Assembly (NCBI GenBank): GCA_049421025.1
Contig: JBMSMG010000007.1
Location: 1 to 43,115, forward strand
Length of the DNA stretch: 43,115 nt
Origin: RGUW01 sp049421025
Lineage (GTDB): Bacteria; Cyanobacteriota; Cyanobacteriia; PCC-6307; Cyanobiaceae
Direction of reading: 5' to 3'
Part shown: one piece after another, positions 8,033 through 15,101 of the stretch
How the letters are laid out: each line of letters begins with the position of its first letter
Numbering within the stretch: position 1 is the stretch's first letter
Translations under genes and position numbers: made by a program
The notes under the pieces: generated by a model
What the model saw: only the letters and a program-made list of their open reading frames with translations
Databases searched by the model: none
What the model was told of the DNA's origin: nothing

Positions 8033-9184
8033 ATGGGGTCTGTGCGTTCCACCGCTGTTGCGCTCGCTGGGTCGTTGCTTGCGTTGCAAGGGGCAGCCAC
8101 GGCTCTGGCGCAGGGCGGCTCCCCGTCACCGCAATCGCCCGCAACGGCCGCTCCGCCGGCGTCGTTGTCGCGTCAGTCGTTTGTGGCGGCGGCTGTGCGC
8201 CGCGCTGGCCCTTCGATCGTCACCATCGACACCGAGCGAACGGTGACCGTTCGCGGTGGTGCCCCGGGATTACCAGCCCCGCTGCTCAATGACCCATTTT
8301 TTCGGCAGTTCTTCGGTCTGCCCCAGTTCATGGTGCCGCCTTCGCAGCGCACCGAGCGAGGTCAGGGCAGCGGCTTCATCGTTGATGCCAGTGGCTTGAT
8401 CCTGACCAATGCCCATGTGGTCGACAAGACCGACAAGGTCATCGTCGGTCTGCAGGATGGTCGCCGCCTCGAGGGCACCGTGGTTGGGCTGGATCCCCTG
8501 ACCGATCTGGCGGTGGTGCGTTTGAGCGGCGCTGGTCCGTGGCCGCTGGCGCCTTTGGGCAACTCGGATCAGTTGCAGGTGGGCGATTGGGCCATCGCCG
8601 TGGGCAACCCTTTTGGCCTCGACAACACGGTGACCCTGGGCATCATCAGCAACCTCAATCGCAATGCCAGCAAGCTTGGGATTACCGATAAGCGTCTCGA
8701 TCTGATTCAGACCGATGCGGCGATCAACCCCGGCAATTCAGGCGGCCCGCTGCTCAATGCCGATGGTGAGGTGATCGGCATCAACACCTTGGTTCGCTCA
8801 GGACCTGGGGCTGGTTTGGGCTTTGCCATTCCCATCAATCGGGCCCGCGACATCGCTTCCCAGCTGGTGAGTAAAGGCCGTGCCAGTCACCCCATGATCG
8901 GGGTGAGCCTTGAGCCCGTGCAGCCAACAGCGGGTTCAGATGCCGTCAGTGGTATCAGGGTTGTTGCGGTTGTGCCCGGGGGGCCGGCGGCGTCAGCCGG
9001 GTTAAGACCTGGCGATGTGATCGTGGCCGCAGCCGGACAGCCTGTGCGCCAGCCGGGGCAGTTGGTTGGCGCGGTTGAGCGCACGGGCGTTGGCAACAGC
9101 CTGCCCCTGAACGTGTTGCGTCAGGGCAATGAACTCAAGATCCAGGTGGTTCCTGTGGATCTGAGCACCCTGAATCGGCGTTAA
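8033..9184 (+). CDS. HtrA/Deg-family serine protease with one PDZ domain
   Basis: 383 residues from the ATG at 8033, with AAGGAA 6 nt before it. An in-frame GTG at 8009 is less likely. An N-terminal signal peptide of about 27 residues ends ATALAQ, so the enzyme is exported to the periplasm or thylakoid lumen. The trypsin-like domain has a complete catalytic triad: His128 in LTNAHVVD, Asp158 in LTDLAVVRL and Ser236 in NPGNSGGPL. One PDZ domain follows (about 285-375, GLRPGDVIVAAAGQPV). This fits the cyanobacterial HhoA/HhoB/HtrA group, which degrade damaged envelope and photosynthetic proteins; I cannot say which member it is. Its stop overlaps the convergent 57-aa gene by 4 bp. Confidence 0.93.
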   Translation: MGSVRSTAVALAGSLLALQGAATALAQGGSPSPQSPATAAPPASLSRQSFVAAAVRRAGPSIVTIDTERTVTVRGGAPGLPAPLLNDPFFRQFFGLPQFMVPPSQRTERGQGSGFIVDASGLILTNAHVVDKTDKVIVGLQDGRRLEGTVVGLDPLTDLAVVRLSGAGPWPLAPLGNSDQLQVGDWAIAVGNPFGLDNTVTLGIISNLNRNASKLGITDKRLDLIQTDAAINPGNSGGPLLNADGEVIGINTLVRSGPGAGLGFAIPINRARDIASQLVSKGRASHPMIGVSLEPVQPTAGSDAVSGIRVVAVVPGGPAASAGLRPGDVIVAAAGQPVRQPGQLVGAVERTGVGNSLPLNVLRQGNELKIQVVPVDLSTLNRR

Positions 9185-9354
9185 GCCCGTTCGCGCAACT
9201 GTTCGACGCACTGGGTGACGCACTCCCCGTCATCCAGTGAGCAGGTTGTGATGCATTCGAAATAACTTTCCATGGCATCCCAGGTCTGGCTTGCGGCGTC
9301 GCCCTGTTGCATCGAGCCGCCGTTGATCGGTTGCGGTCCGTTGAACTCGGCCAT
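9181..9354 (-). CDS. 57-aa protein with paired CxxxC motifs
   Basis: A short ORF from ATG 9354 to TAA 9181-9183. The first 28 residues are polar. The C-terminal half reads YFECITTCSLDDGECVTQC, giving two CxxxC motifs (C34/C38 and C45/C49) on a likely helix-turn-helix hairpin. Such twin CxxxC hairpins usually form disulfides or bind metal. I do not recognise a family name. It is flanked by HtrA (convergent, 4-bp overlap) and by an ABC-F gene on the same strand 135 bp upstream. A Fur-box-like sequence lies 60 bp before its start. Codon use and the compact fit favour a real gene. Confidence 0.65.
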   Translation of the reverse strand: MAEFNGPQPINGGSMQQGDAASQTWDAMESYFECITTCSLDDGECVTQCVEQLRERA

Positions 9355-9413
9355 GGCTCGTTGGATGCGATGCGTATGAAGTCAGCTTATGCAGACAAAA
9401 CTCTTGACACCAG

Positions 9414-9429
9414 GAAAATGAGTCTCAAT
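9414..9429 (-). promoter_or_regulatory. Possible Fur-box-like site
   Basis: Read on the minus strand the site is ATTGAGACTCATTTTC. It matches 13 of 16 positions of the Fur-box half AATGAGAATCATTATC and contains the palindrome TGAG-N-CTCA. It sits 60 nt before the start of the 57-aa four-cysteine gene, a suitable place for a promoter operator. It is a single-site pattern match and may be chance. Confidence 0.3.
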
Positions 9430-9489
9430 GCCTAGGCCTTGATGAAGTTTCGTGTTGCTGTCTTTAAGTCCCAGTGGTGGCGCTACTTC

Positions 9490-11268
9490 TCAGGCTTGAG
9501 CTGGCTGTTTCTTGCGAGACTTCTCGCGTTGCTTCTCGCGGTTGGCGGCCCGTTTGGCAGCCCTGGCCTGCTCCTCTGAGGCGGCGCGTGCAGCGTCGGC
9601 TTCTTCTTCTTTTTTCTGCAGGTAGTAGGCGTAATCACCCCGGTAGCGCACCAGCTCGCCGTCTCTGAGCTCCACGATGGTGTTGGCCACCCGTGAAATG
9701 AAGTAACGGTCGTGGCTCACCAGTAGCGCCGCGCCTTCGTACGCGATCAGGGCGTCCTCAAGCATTTGTTTGGCGGGGATGTCGAGGTGGTTGGTGGGCT
9801 CATCGAGCACCAGCAGGTTGCAGGGCGAGAGCAGCATCAGCGCCAAGGCCAGCCGCGCTTTTTCACCACCCGAGAGCTTGCCGGCCTCTTTGAAGACGCT
9901 CTCATTGGAAAAGCAGAAGTTGCCCAGCAGGCTGCGCACCTGGGTTTGGGTCCAATCGGGGACCGCCTCAAAGATCGTGTCGATCACGGTCTTGGAGAGA
10001 TCCAGGGCTTCGGCCTGGTTCTGCTCGAAATACCCGGCGATCACGTTGTGCTCGCCCAGGCGGGCCACCCCTTCGTCAGGGGTTTCTGTGCCCATGATCA
10101 GCCTCAGCAGGGTCGATTTGCCGGCGCCGTTGGGGCCGACAAAGGCGATGCGGTCGCCCCGCTCGATCTCGAGCTCGGCCCCCAAAAACAGAATTTGCTC
10201 GCCATAGCTGTGGCTGAGGTCCTTGATCTCGGCTACAAGCCGGCCGGAGCGCGGCGGCTCCGGAAAGCTGAAGCGCGGGCCTCCTACGGTTTCGATCGGG
10301 GCGTCGATGCGCTCGACCTTCTCGAGCAGCTTTTCGCGGCTCTTGGCCTGGGTGGAGCGGGTGGCGCTGGCCCTGAAGCGGTCGATGTAGGCCTGCTGTT
10401 CGGCCAGTTCTTTTTGCTGACGCTCAAAGGCGGCCTGGGTGGCTTCGCGCTCGAGGGCCTTTTGCTCCAGGTGCTGGCTGTAGTTGCCCAGGTAGGTGCG
10501 CGAAATGCCGCGCTCGGTCTCGACGATCTGGTTGCAGACCCGATCTAGAAAGGTGCGGTCGTGGCTGATCACCACAAGAGCGGCGCTCTGCTGCAGCAGA
10601 TAACCCTCCAGCCACTGAATCGTCTCCACGTCCAGGTGGTTGGTGGGCTCGTCGAGTAGCAGCAGATCGGGCTCCTGCAGCAGGATCTTGCCCAGGGCGA
10701 TGCGCATCTGCCAGCCGCCTGAGTAGTCGGCCACCAGCTGCTCAGCGCCCTCTGGGGTGAACCCGATTGTGGGCAGCAGTTTGTCGATGCGGGCGTCGAG
10801 CTCGTAGCCATGCAGCGCCTCAAAGCGCTCGTGCAGGTGACCCAGCTCGTGGATCAGCTCCTCGAGGTGATCGGGATCTGTGGCCGCCTTGTCGCTGGCC
10901 ATCTCCTGTTCGACGGCGCGGGTGCGGTTGAGCACCGTGGCAGCCTCGCCGAAGGCCTGAAACAGCTCGGCGCGCACGGTGCGCTGCGGGTCGACGTCAA
11001 ACTCTTGCTGCAGATAGGCGATGCGCGGGTTGCCCTGGCGCACGATCTGGCCGCTGCTGGGCTCCTCGAGGCCGGCAATGAGGCGCAGCTGGGTCGATTT
11101 GCCTGCTCCGTTGACGCCGACCAGGCCGATGCGATCCCCGCTTTTGACCTCCCAGGTCACATTGCGCAGCACCTCGCCTGTGGGATAGATCTTGCTGATC
11201 GACTCAAGGCGCAGCACGGCAACGGCATCCACGGGGCTGCCGCCAAGGCGCGGCAAGGTCCCCATCAT
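9490..11268 (-). CDS. ABC-F family ATPase (two nucleotide-binding domains)
   Basis: 592 residues with two ABC domains in tandem and no membrane segments. The first has Walker A GVNGAGKST (about 51-59), signature YSGGWQMRIALGK and Walker B LLLLDEPTNHLD. A charged linker of about 80 residues follows, then the second domain with GPNGAGKST, LSGGEKARLALA and LLVLDEPTNHLD. The tail is Lys/Arg/Ala-rich (AAKRAANREKQREKSRKK). This is the Uup/YheS/EttA type, cytoplasmic factors acting on ribosomes or DNA rather than transporters. Two ATG codons (11268, 11265) and later GTGs are possible starts; the conserved part begins VLRLESISKIYPTGE at about residue 18. Confidence 0.92.
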   Translation of the reverse strand: MMGTLPRLGGSPVDAVAVLRLESISKIYPTGEVLRNVTWEVKSGDRIGLVGVNGAGKSTQLRLIAGLEEPSSGQIVRQGNPRIAYLQQEFDVDPQRTVRAELFQAFGEAATVLNRTRAVEQEMASDKAATDPDHLEELIHELGHLHERFEALHGYELDARIDKLLPTIGFTPEGAEQLVADYSGGWQMRIALGKILLQEPDLLLLDEPTNHLDVETIQWLEGYLLQQSAALVVISHDRTFLDRVCNQIVETERGISRTYLGNYSQHLEQKALEREATQAAFERQQKELAEQQAYIDRFRASATRSTQAKSREKLLEKVERIDAPIETVGGPRFSFPEPPRSGRLVAEIKDLSHSYGEQILFLGAELEIERGDRIAFVGPNGAGKSTLLRLIMGTETPDEGVARLGEHNVIAGYFEQNQAEALDLSKTVIDTIFEAVPDWTQTQVRSLLGNFCFSNESVFKEAGKLSGGEKARLALALMLLSPCNLLVLDEPTNHLDIPAKQMLEDALIAYEGAALLVSHDRYFISRVANTIVELRDGELVRYRGDYAYYLQKKEEEADAARAASEEQARAAKRAANREKQREKSRKKQPAQA

Positions 11269-11312
11269 CCCGCTCGGCCAGACTGAGCTGCAGTGCGCCC
11301 TGCCACGCTCCG

Positions 11313-11612
11313 ATGATCAAACGCCTCGAACAGGTGGCCGCCCTTGTCGTTGCCGCTGGTCTGGCGATCGTCAGTTATTGGCTGTTTTTCAGCTGGGCCC
11401 AGGGTGGCGGTGCCGGTCAACGCCAGCGACGTTCAGAGGCCCCCGCGGGCTTTGAGCAGCCACTGCTTGCTGGCGGGATCATCGAGCGAGGCAATGTGGG
11501 CCCGCACCTCTTCGGCGCTGACCGGCAGGTTGTGCTCTTCGCCGAGGGCGACGATGCGCGCCAAGGCGCCACTGGGGTCTTGAAGGGCCTGGCGGAACAG
11601 CGCCTGGGTTAG
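11313..11612 (+). CDS. Possible small membrane protein, 3' part overlapping an antisense gene
   Basis: An open frame of 99 residues. Its first 35 residues look like a real small membrane protein: MIKRLEQ, then a hydrophobic helix from about 8 to 29 (VAALVVAAGLAIVSYWLFF). This part lies in the 164-bp gap between the ABC-F start and the end of the Nif11-like gene. From about residue 41 the frame runs antisense to that gene for 180 bp and loses any protein-like character. Either a short protein has an overlapping tail, or a frameshift removed its natural stop, or it is not a gene. Confidence 0.35.
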   Translation: MIKRLEQVAALVVAAGLAIVSYWLFFSWAQGGGAGQRQRRSEAPAGFEQPLLAGGIIERGNVGPHLFGADRQVVLFAEGDDARQGATGVLKGLAEQRLG

Positions 11613-11675
11613 CTCAGGGTTGGCTTGGATCAGCGCATACAGCGCGGCGGCATGGCCTTGGCTGCTCTCAGACAT
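11433..11675 (-). CDS. Nif11-like small protein ending in Gly-Gly-Leu
   Basis: 80 residues, acidic and helical. The core resembles the Nif11 / nitrile-hydratase-like leader fold: ALYALIQANPELTQALFRQALQ, then ALARIVALGEEHNLPVSAEEVRAHI (about residues 38-62). In RiPP precursors this fold is the leader and ends in a Gly-Gly cleavage site before a core peptide. Here the protein ends KARGGL, so a GG-like site is followed by only one residue. No lanthipeptide synthetase or peptidase-transporter is nearby. More likely a free-standing Nif11-like protein of unknown role. Resemblance is by eye, so the family call is tentative. Confidence 0.6.
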   Translation of the reverse strand: MSESSQGHAAALYALIQANPELTQALFRQALQDPSGALARIVALGEEHNLPVSAEEVRAHIASLDDPASKQWLLKARGGL

Positions 11676-11766
11676 GGGAGGCCGGTCGTTCGGAGAGGCT
11701 CAGACCCCGACCTTATGGGTGATCGGCCGATTTGGCAGTCTGCGGTCGTGCTTTGTGGCAGAGGCG

Positions 11767-12081
11767 TCAGGCTGCTTGGGGTTGGCTGGCGTCGAGTTCA
11801 CCGCTGGCAGAAGCATCTTCCATGCTGCGCGCATCGAGGCAAAGCACTTTGCGCAATTGGGCGTAGTTGTGAGCCAAGGGCTGGTTGCCGTCTTGCTGGG
11901 CGCCAAATTCGGCCCGTTGCAGCACGTGGTGCAGGTGGGTGAGCAGATAGGTGCTGATCACGGCTGAGACCAGCACGTCGCTGCGCTCTGGGGTGCGTGC
12001 TTTGCGGTTGCGGACCTGCTCACGGCTGGCACCGGCGAGGCTCTGGCGTGGCCGTGTGGATTGCCTGGAGAGAGTGGCCAT
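11767..12081 (-). CDS. Conserved hypothetical protein (104 aa)
   Basis: The N-terminal 34 residues are basic and Ser/Arg-rich. A better-ordered helical part follows: LVSAVISTYLLTHLHHVLQRAEF, then LAHNYAQLRKVLCLDARSMEDA. No known domain is recognised. A perfect CGGGGG-CATCA-CCCCCG hairpin (12089-12105) sits directly before the start codon in the transcript and may affect translation. It shares the gap 12082-12194 with the divergent ribbon-helix-helix gene. Confidence 0.65.
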   Translation of the reverse strand: MATLSRQSTRPRQSLAGASREQVRNRKARTPERSDVLVSAVISTYLLTHLHHVLQRAEFGAQQDGNQPLAHNYAQLRKVLCLDARSMEDASASGELDASQPQAA

Positions 12082-12088
12082 AGGGATT

Positions 12089-12105
12089 CGGGGGCATCAC
12101 CCCCG
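12089..12105 (-). promoter_or_regulatory. GC hairpin just before the start of the 104-aa gene
   Basis: A 6-bp perfect stem (CGGGGG/CCCCCG) with a 5-nt loop ends 7 nt before the ATG at 12081 on the minus strand. It would occupy the ribosome-loading region, and no normal Shine-Dalgarno sequence is seen between it and the start. Confidence 0.35.
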
Positions 12106-12163
12106 TGGCGAAACAGATGCGTCAAGCATAGTCATGGATACTACCCTTGCGCATCTCTGTACA

Positions 12164-12181
12164 CTTTGGACTAACCCAAAG
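12164..12181. promoter_or_regulatory. Inverted repeat, possible operator of the RHH gene
   Basis: CTTTGG-N6-CCAAAG is a perfect 6-bp inverted repeat 13 bp before the GTG of the ribbon-helix-helix gene, overlapping the likely leader. RHH proteins often bind such repeats before their own genes, so autoregulation is plausible but untested. Confidence 0.3.
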
Positions 12182-12194
12182 CATCCGAGCGGCA

Positions 12195-12512
12195 GTGGCC
12201 ACGCGGCAAAGCTCCTCCAGCGGAAAGCCGAAGTCACCGCGCATCCAGGTGGTGCTGCCCGAAGAGCTGTGTCAGCGCCTAGCTGAGCTCGCCGAAGCCG
12301 AATCGCGCACGGTCAGCAACATGGCCAAGGTGCTGATCCAACAGGGAGTGGAGCGCTTTGAAGAAGCCATGGCCGCTCCTATCGCGGCTTCTTCTGTGGC
12401 CCCAGCCGCTGCGACCGATCACTTTCGCGCTGTGCTCGAAGAGCAGGAGCGTCAGCAGCCCCAGCGGCTCAGAGGAGCCCCCCGCCGGGTGCGTCTGCAG
12501 CGCCCGAGCTAG
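12195..12512 (+). CDS. CopG/Arc-type ribbon-helix-helix protein
   Basis: About 105 residues from the GTG at 12195; a TTG at 12147 is also in frame. Residues about 16-55 form a ribbon-helix-helix: a beta strand PRIQVVLPEEL, then helices LCQRLAELAEAES and VSNMAKVLIQQGVERF. The rest is Ala/Pro-rich and then basic (RLRGAPRRVRLQRPS). It is probably a DNA-binding protein; no toxin gene is next to it, so it is not an obvious antitoxin. Its TAG overlaps the anmK TAG in a shared CTAG. Confidence 0.7.
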   Translation: MATRQSSSSGKPKSPRIQVVLPEELCQRLAELAEAESRTVSNMAKVLIQQGVERFEEAMAAPIAASSVAPAAATDHFRAVLEEQERQQPQRLRGAPRRVRLQRPS

Positions 12513-13630
12513 GCCGGTCTGGCACACACGCCCAGCACAGCGGGCCGTCTGGCGCCGGTGACGCTGATCGCGTTGCCGGGGTGGTTGTGGTGGTGCCACC
12601 AGGCCAGCAGCGCAAAGGCCAGAGCTTCGCGCTGCTGATCGGCGATGCCCAACTCCGCCAGGGGGCGCACGATCGTGCCGCGGCAGCGGCGCCTGAGTTG
12701 CTCCATCAACGTGGCGTTGCGGCAGCCGCCGCCAGCGACCAATAGCTCAACGGGGGCGCGCTCGCGCAGATCTTGCGCCACACAGGCAGCGCTGAAGGCG
12801 GTCAGCGTGGCGAGTTGATCGTTTTGGCCCAGATGGCTCATGGCGTCGAGGCGCTGCTGCAGGTCGGCCTGACCGAATAGCTCTCGCCCGGTTGATTTGG
12901 GTGGCGGCTGCTGCAGGTACGGCTGCTGCAGCCAGCTGGCGATCAAGGCTTCGTCAGGATTGCCCATGGCGGCCCAGGCGCCGCCCTCGTCGCAGCTGCG
13001 CTTGCCGCTGCTGAACTGCTGAACGGCCAGATCAATCAAGGTGTTGGCAGGCCCGCAGTCCCAGCCGCTCAACTCGGCGTTTCGCTCAGGGCCTTGAGCT
13101 GGGGGTATGAGGGTCACATTGGCGATTCCTCCCAGGTTGAGCACGGCCCGCCAGCCCGCGATGCGCCCCAGCAAGGCCGCATCGGCAGGGGGAACCAGCG
13201 GTGCCCCTTGTCCGCCAAGTGCCAGATCGGCCGCGCGACAATCAAACACCACCGGTCGCTGCAGCAGAGCCGCCAGCAAGGGGCCTTGCAGCAGCTGCAG
13301 GCTGGCGCCCCGCTGACCATTGGCGGGAGGCCGGTGCCACAGCGTCTGGCCGTGGCATCCCACCAGGTCGGCCAGCCCGCCTGGATCGCACTGCTGGGCC
13401 GCCGCAGCCTGCTGGACGGTGATGGCTTCAGCCAGGTTCAGCAGCTCGGCAGTGCTCAAGCACGCACCCTGGCCGGCAGCGATCAGCTGCTGCCTGAGCC
13501 GCTCGGGATAGGGCACGCTGGCGCTGGCCAGAATCTGCCAATGCGGCCGGCGCCGGGAGCCGCTGAAGCGAGCCAAAACAGCATCAACGCCATCGGCGCT
13601 GGTGCCACTCATCAGCCCCAGCACGCGCAT
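12509..13630 (-). CDS. anmK: Anhydro-N-acetylmuramic acid kinase
   Basis: 373 residues from the ATG at 13630, the family length. Signature segments are LGLMSGTSADGVDAVLA at the N-terminus (ATP/phosphate loop), GCHGQTLWH near 95-105, LNLGGIANVTLIP near 165 and WDCGPANTLIDLAV near 190. A late VELLVAGGGCRNATLMEQL segment completes it. AnmK phosphorylates 1,6-anhydro-MurNAc during peptidoglycan recycling in the cytoplasm. The frame is open to 13843, but that part overlaps trkA and is not used. The start lies 7 bp after the trkA-like stop, so the genes probably share a transcript. No other recycling gene is nearby. Confidence 0.95.
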   Translation of the reverse strand: MRVLGLMSGTSADGVDAVLARFSGSRRRPHWQILASASVPYPERLRQQLIAAGQGACLSTAELLNLAEAITVQQAAAAQQCDPGGLADLVGCHGQTLWHRPPANGQRGASLQLLQGPLLAALLQRPVVFDCRAADLALGGQGAPLVPPADAALLGRIAGWRAVLNLGGIANVTLIPPAQGPERNAELSGWDCGPANTLIDLAVQQFSSGKRSCDEGGAWAAMGNPDEALIASWLQQPYLQQPPPKSTGRELFGQADLQQRLDAMSHLGQNDQLATLTAFSAACVAQDLRERAPVELLVAGGGCRNATLMEQLRRRCRGTIVRPLAELGIADQQREALAFALLAWWHHHNHPGNAISVTGARRPAVLGVCARPA

Positions 13631-13637
13631 CGTGACG

Positions 13638-14342
13638 TCAGTGGCTGGGCAGCGCTTCGAGGGCTTCGCTGGTGCCCATGACCACCAGCAATTCGTCGGC
13701 AAGAAGAATGTGCGAGGCCGGTGGATTGACGGCCAGGCGGTTTTCGGGCCCGGCTGCCAGCACGCTGACGTTGAAGTTTTTGCGCAGGTTGAGATCGCGC
13801 AGCGATTGCCCCACAAACGACTGCGGCACCTTGATCTCTTCAATGCTGTTGCGATCGTCTAAGCGCAGACGCTCCAGCAGGTTGGGCCGCACCAGTTCCA
13901 TGCCGAGTCGTGTGCCCTGCATCTTGGAGGGGAACACCACTTTGTCGGCGCCCACGCGTCTGAGCATTTTTTCGTGCAGGTCGCTGGTGGCGCGAGCGAT
14001 CACCTGACGCACCCGCGAACCTTTGCCGTCTTTGACGATCAAGGTGGCGGTGATGCTGGCCTCGATCGGTTCGCTGATGGCGACCACCACCGTGGCGACA
14101 TCGAGCACCCCGGCAGCGCGCAGCGCTTCCTCGTCGGTGCAGTCCACCACCCGCGCTTCGACGGCTGAGGCTTGTTGACGCAGCTCATCGACGGCGCGTT
14201 GGTTGGCGTCGATTGCCAGCACCTCAGCACCAAGCCTGAGCAGTTCGAGGCTCACGGCGGTGCCAAAACGTCCAACGCCGATGACCGCAAAACTTTCGGT
14301 GGCCGCGGGCGCCTCTCCTTGCCATTGCCACCATTGGTTCAT
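13638..14342 (-). CDS. TrkA/KtrA-type K+ uptake regulatory subunit
   Basis: 234 residues with the RCK architecture. A Rossmann TrkA_N domain begins FAVIGVGRFGTAV (18-30, GxGxxG) and includes the acidic LAIDAN loop that binds the nucleotide ribose. A TrkA_C domain follows from about 150 (IEEIKVPQSFVGQSLRDLNLRKNFNVSVLA). Such cytoplasmic subunits gate a TrkH/KtrB membrane protein by binding NAD(H) or ATP. No KtrB gene is next to it here; the upstream neighbour is a peroxiredoxin. It is followed closely by anmK. Confidence 0.9.
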   Translation of the reverse strand: MNQWWQWQGEAPAATESFAVIGVGRFGTAVSLELLRLGAEVLAIDANQRAVDELRQQASAVEARVVDCTDEEALRAAGVLDVATVVVAISEPIEASITATLIVKDGKGSRVRQVIARATSDLHEKMLRRVGADKVVFPSKMQGTRLGMELVRPNLLERLRLDDRNSIEEIKVPQSFVGQSLRDLNLRKNFNVSVLAAGPENRLAVNPPASHILLADELLVVMGTSEALEALPSH

Positions 14343-14413
14343 GAATCCAAAGCCCGAAGCAGAGCCAGATCAGAAGGCTGACCCTCCGATTCTGGCTCCC
14401 TTTGGGCCCCACA

Positions 14414-15049
14414 TCAGCGGTTGGGCTGAGGGGTCATGCGCAGATAGGGCCTGATCTCAGTGACACCCTTGGGAAACTTGCCGCGGGCTTCTTCGGTGGG
14501 AATCGAAGGCACCACGACACAGTCGTCGCCGTCTTTCCAGTTGACCGGGGTGGCGACCTGATGGTGGTCGGTGAGCTGCAGCGAATCGATCACGCGCAGG
14601 ATCTCATCGAAGTTGCGGCCGGTGCTGGCCGGATAAGTGATCTGCAGGCGCAGCTTTTTGTTGGGGTCGATGATGAACACCGAGCGCACCGTCAGGTTGT
14701 TGAGCGAATTGGGGTGGATCATCCCGTAGAGATCGCTCACCTTCTTGTCTTCATCGGCCAGGATCGGGTAATCAACCGTGGTCTTCTGGGTCTCGTTGAT
14801 GTCGCAGATCCAGCCCTTGTGGCTCTCGGCTGAATCGACGCTCAGGGCGATGGTTTTGACGTTGCGCTTCTCCCATTCGGGTCGCAGGCGCGACACTTCG
14901 CCCAGTTCGGTGGTGCAGACCGGGGTGTAGTCGGCGGGGTGGGAGAACAACACGACCCAGCTTCCGCCGGCGAAGTCGTAGAGGTTGATGGGACCCAGCT
15001 GGGAGTTCTGGGTGAAATCGGGCACGGTGTCGCCCAGTTGCAAGGCCAT
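14414..15049 (-). CDS. 1-Cys peroxiredoxin (Prx6 type)
   Basis: 211 residues. A thioredoxin-like fold carries the peroxidatic Cys45 in HPADYTPVCTTELG. The Prx6-type C-terminal dimerisation domain follows (ITYPASTGRNFDEILRVIDSLQL, then VATPVNWKDGDDCVVVPSI). Two further cysteines occur, in WICDIN and DDCVVV, but no resolving cysteine sits at a standard 2-Cys position. The enzyme reduces peroxides in the cytoplasm. It starts 52 bp downstream of the HAD hydrolase gene on the same strand. This is one of two peroxiredoxins in the window. Confidence 0.95.
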   Translation of the reverse strand: MALQLGDTVPDFTQNSQLGPINLYDFAGGSWVVLFSHPADYTPVCTTELGEVSRLRPEWEKRNVKTIALSVDSAESHKGWICDINETQKTTVDYPILADEDKKVSDLYGMIHPNSLNNLTVRSVFIIDPNKKLRLQITYPASTGRNFDEILRVIDSLQLTDHHQVATPVNWKDGDDCVVVPSIPTEEARGKFPKGVTEIRPYLRMTPQPNR

Positions 15050-15101
15050 GGGAGGAGGTTCGATCTCCTTCTTATGTTGCCATAGTCGATCGGAAAACGG
15101 G

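Noticed and set aside
9404..9432. TTGACA element on the plus strand
   Set aside because: No -10 element at the right distance and no plus-strand gene downstream.
9766..10548. 260-codon plus-strand open frame inside the ABC-F gene
   Set aside because: Exactly antisense to conserved ABC motifs; the protein shows no domain and is rich in residues expected from reverse reading.
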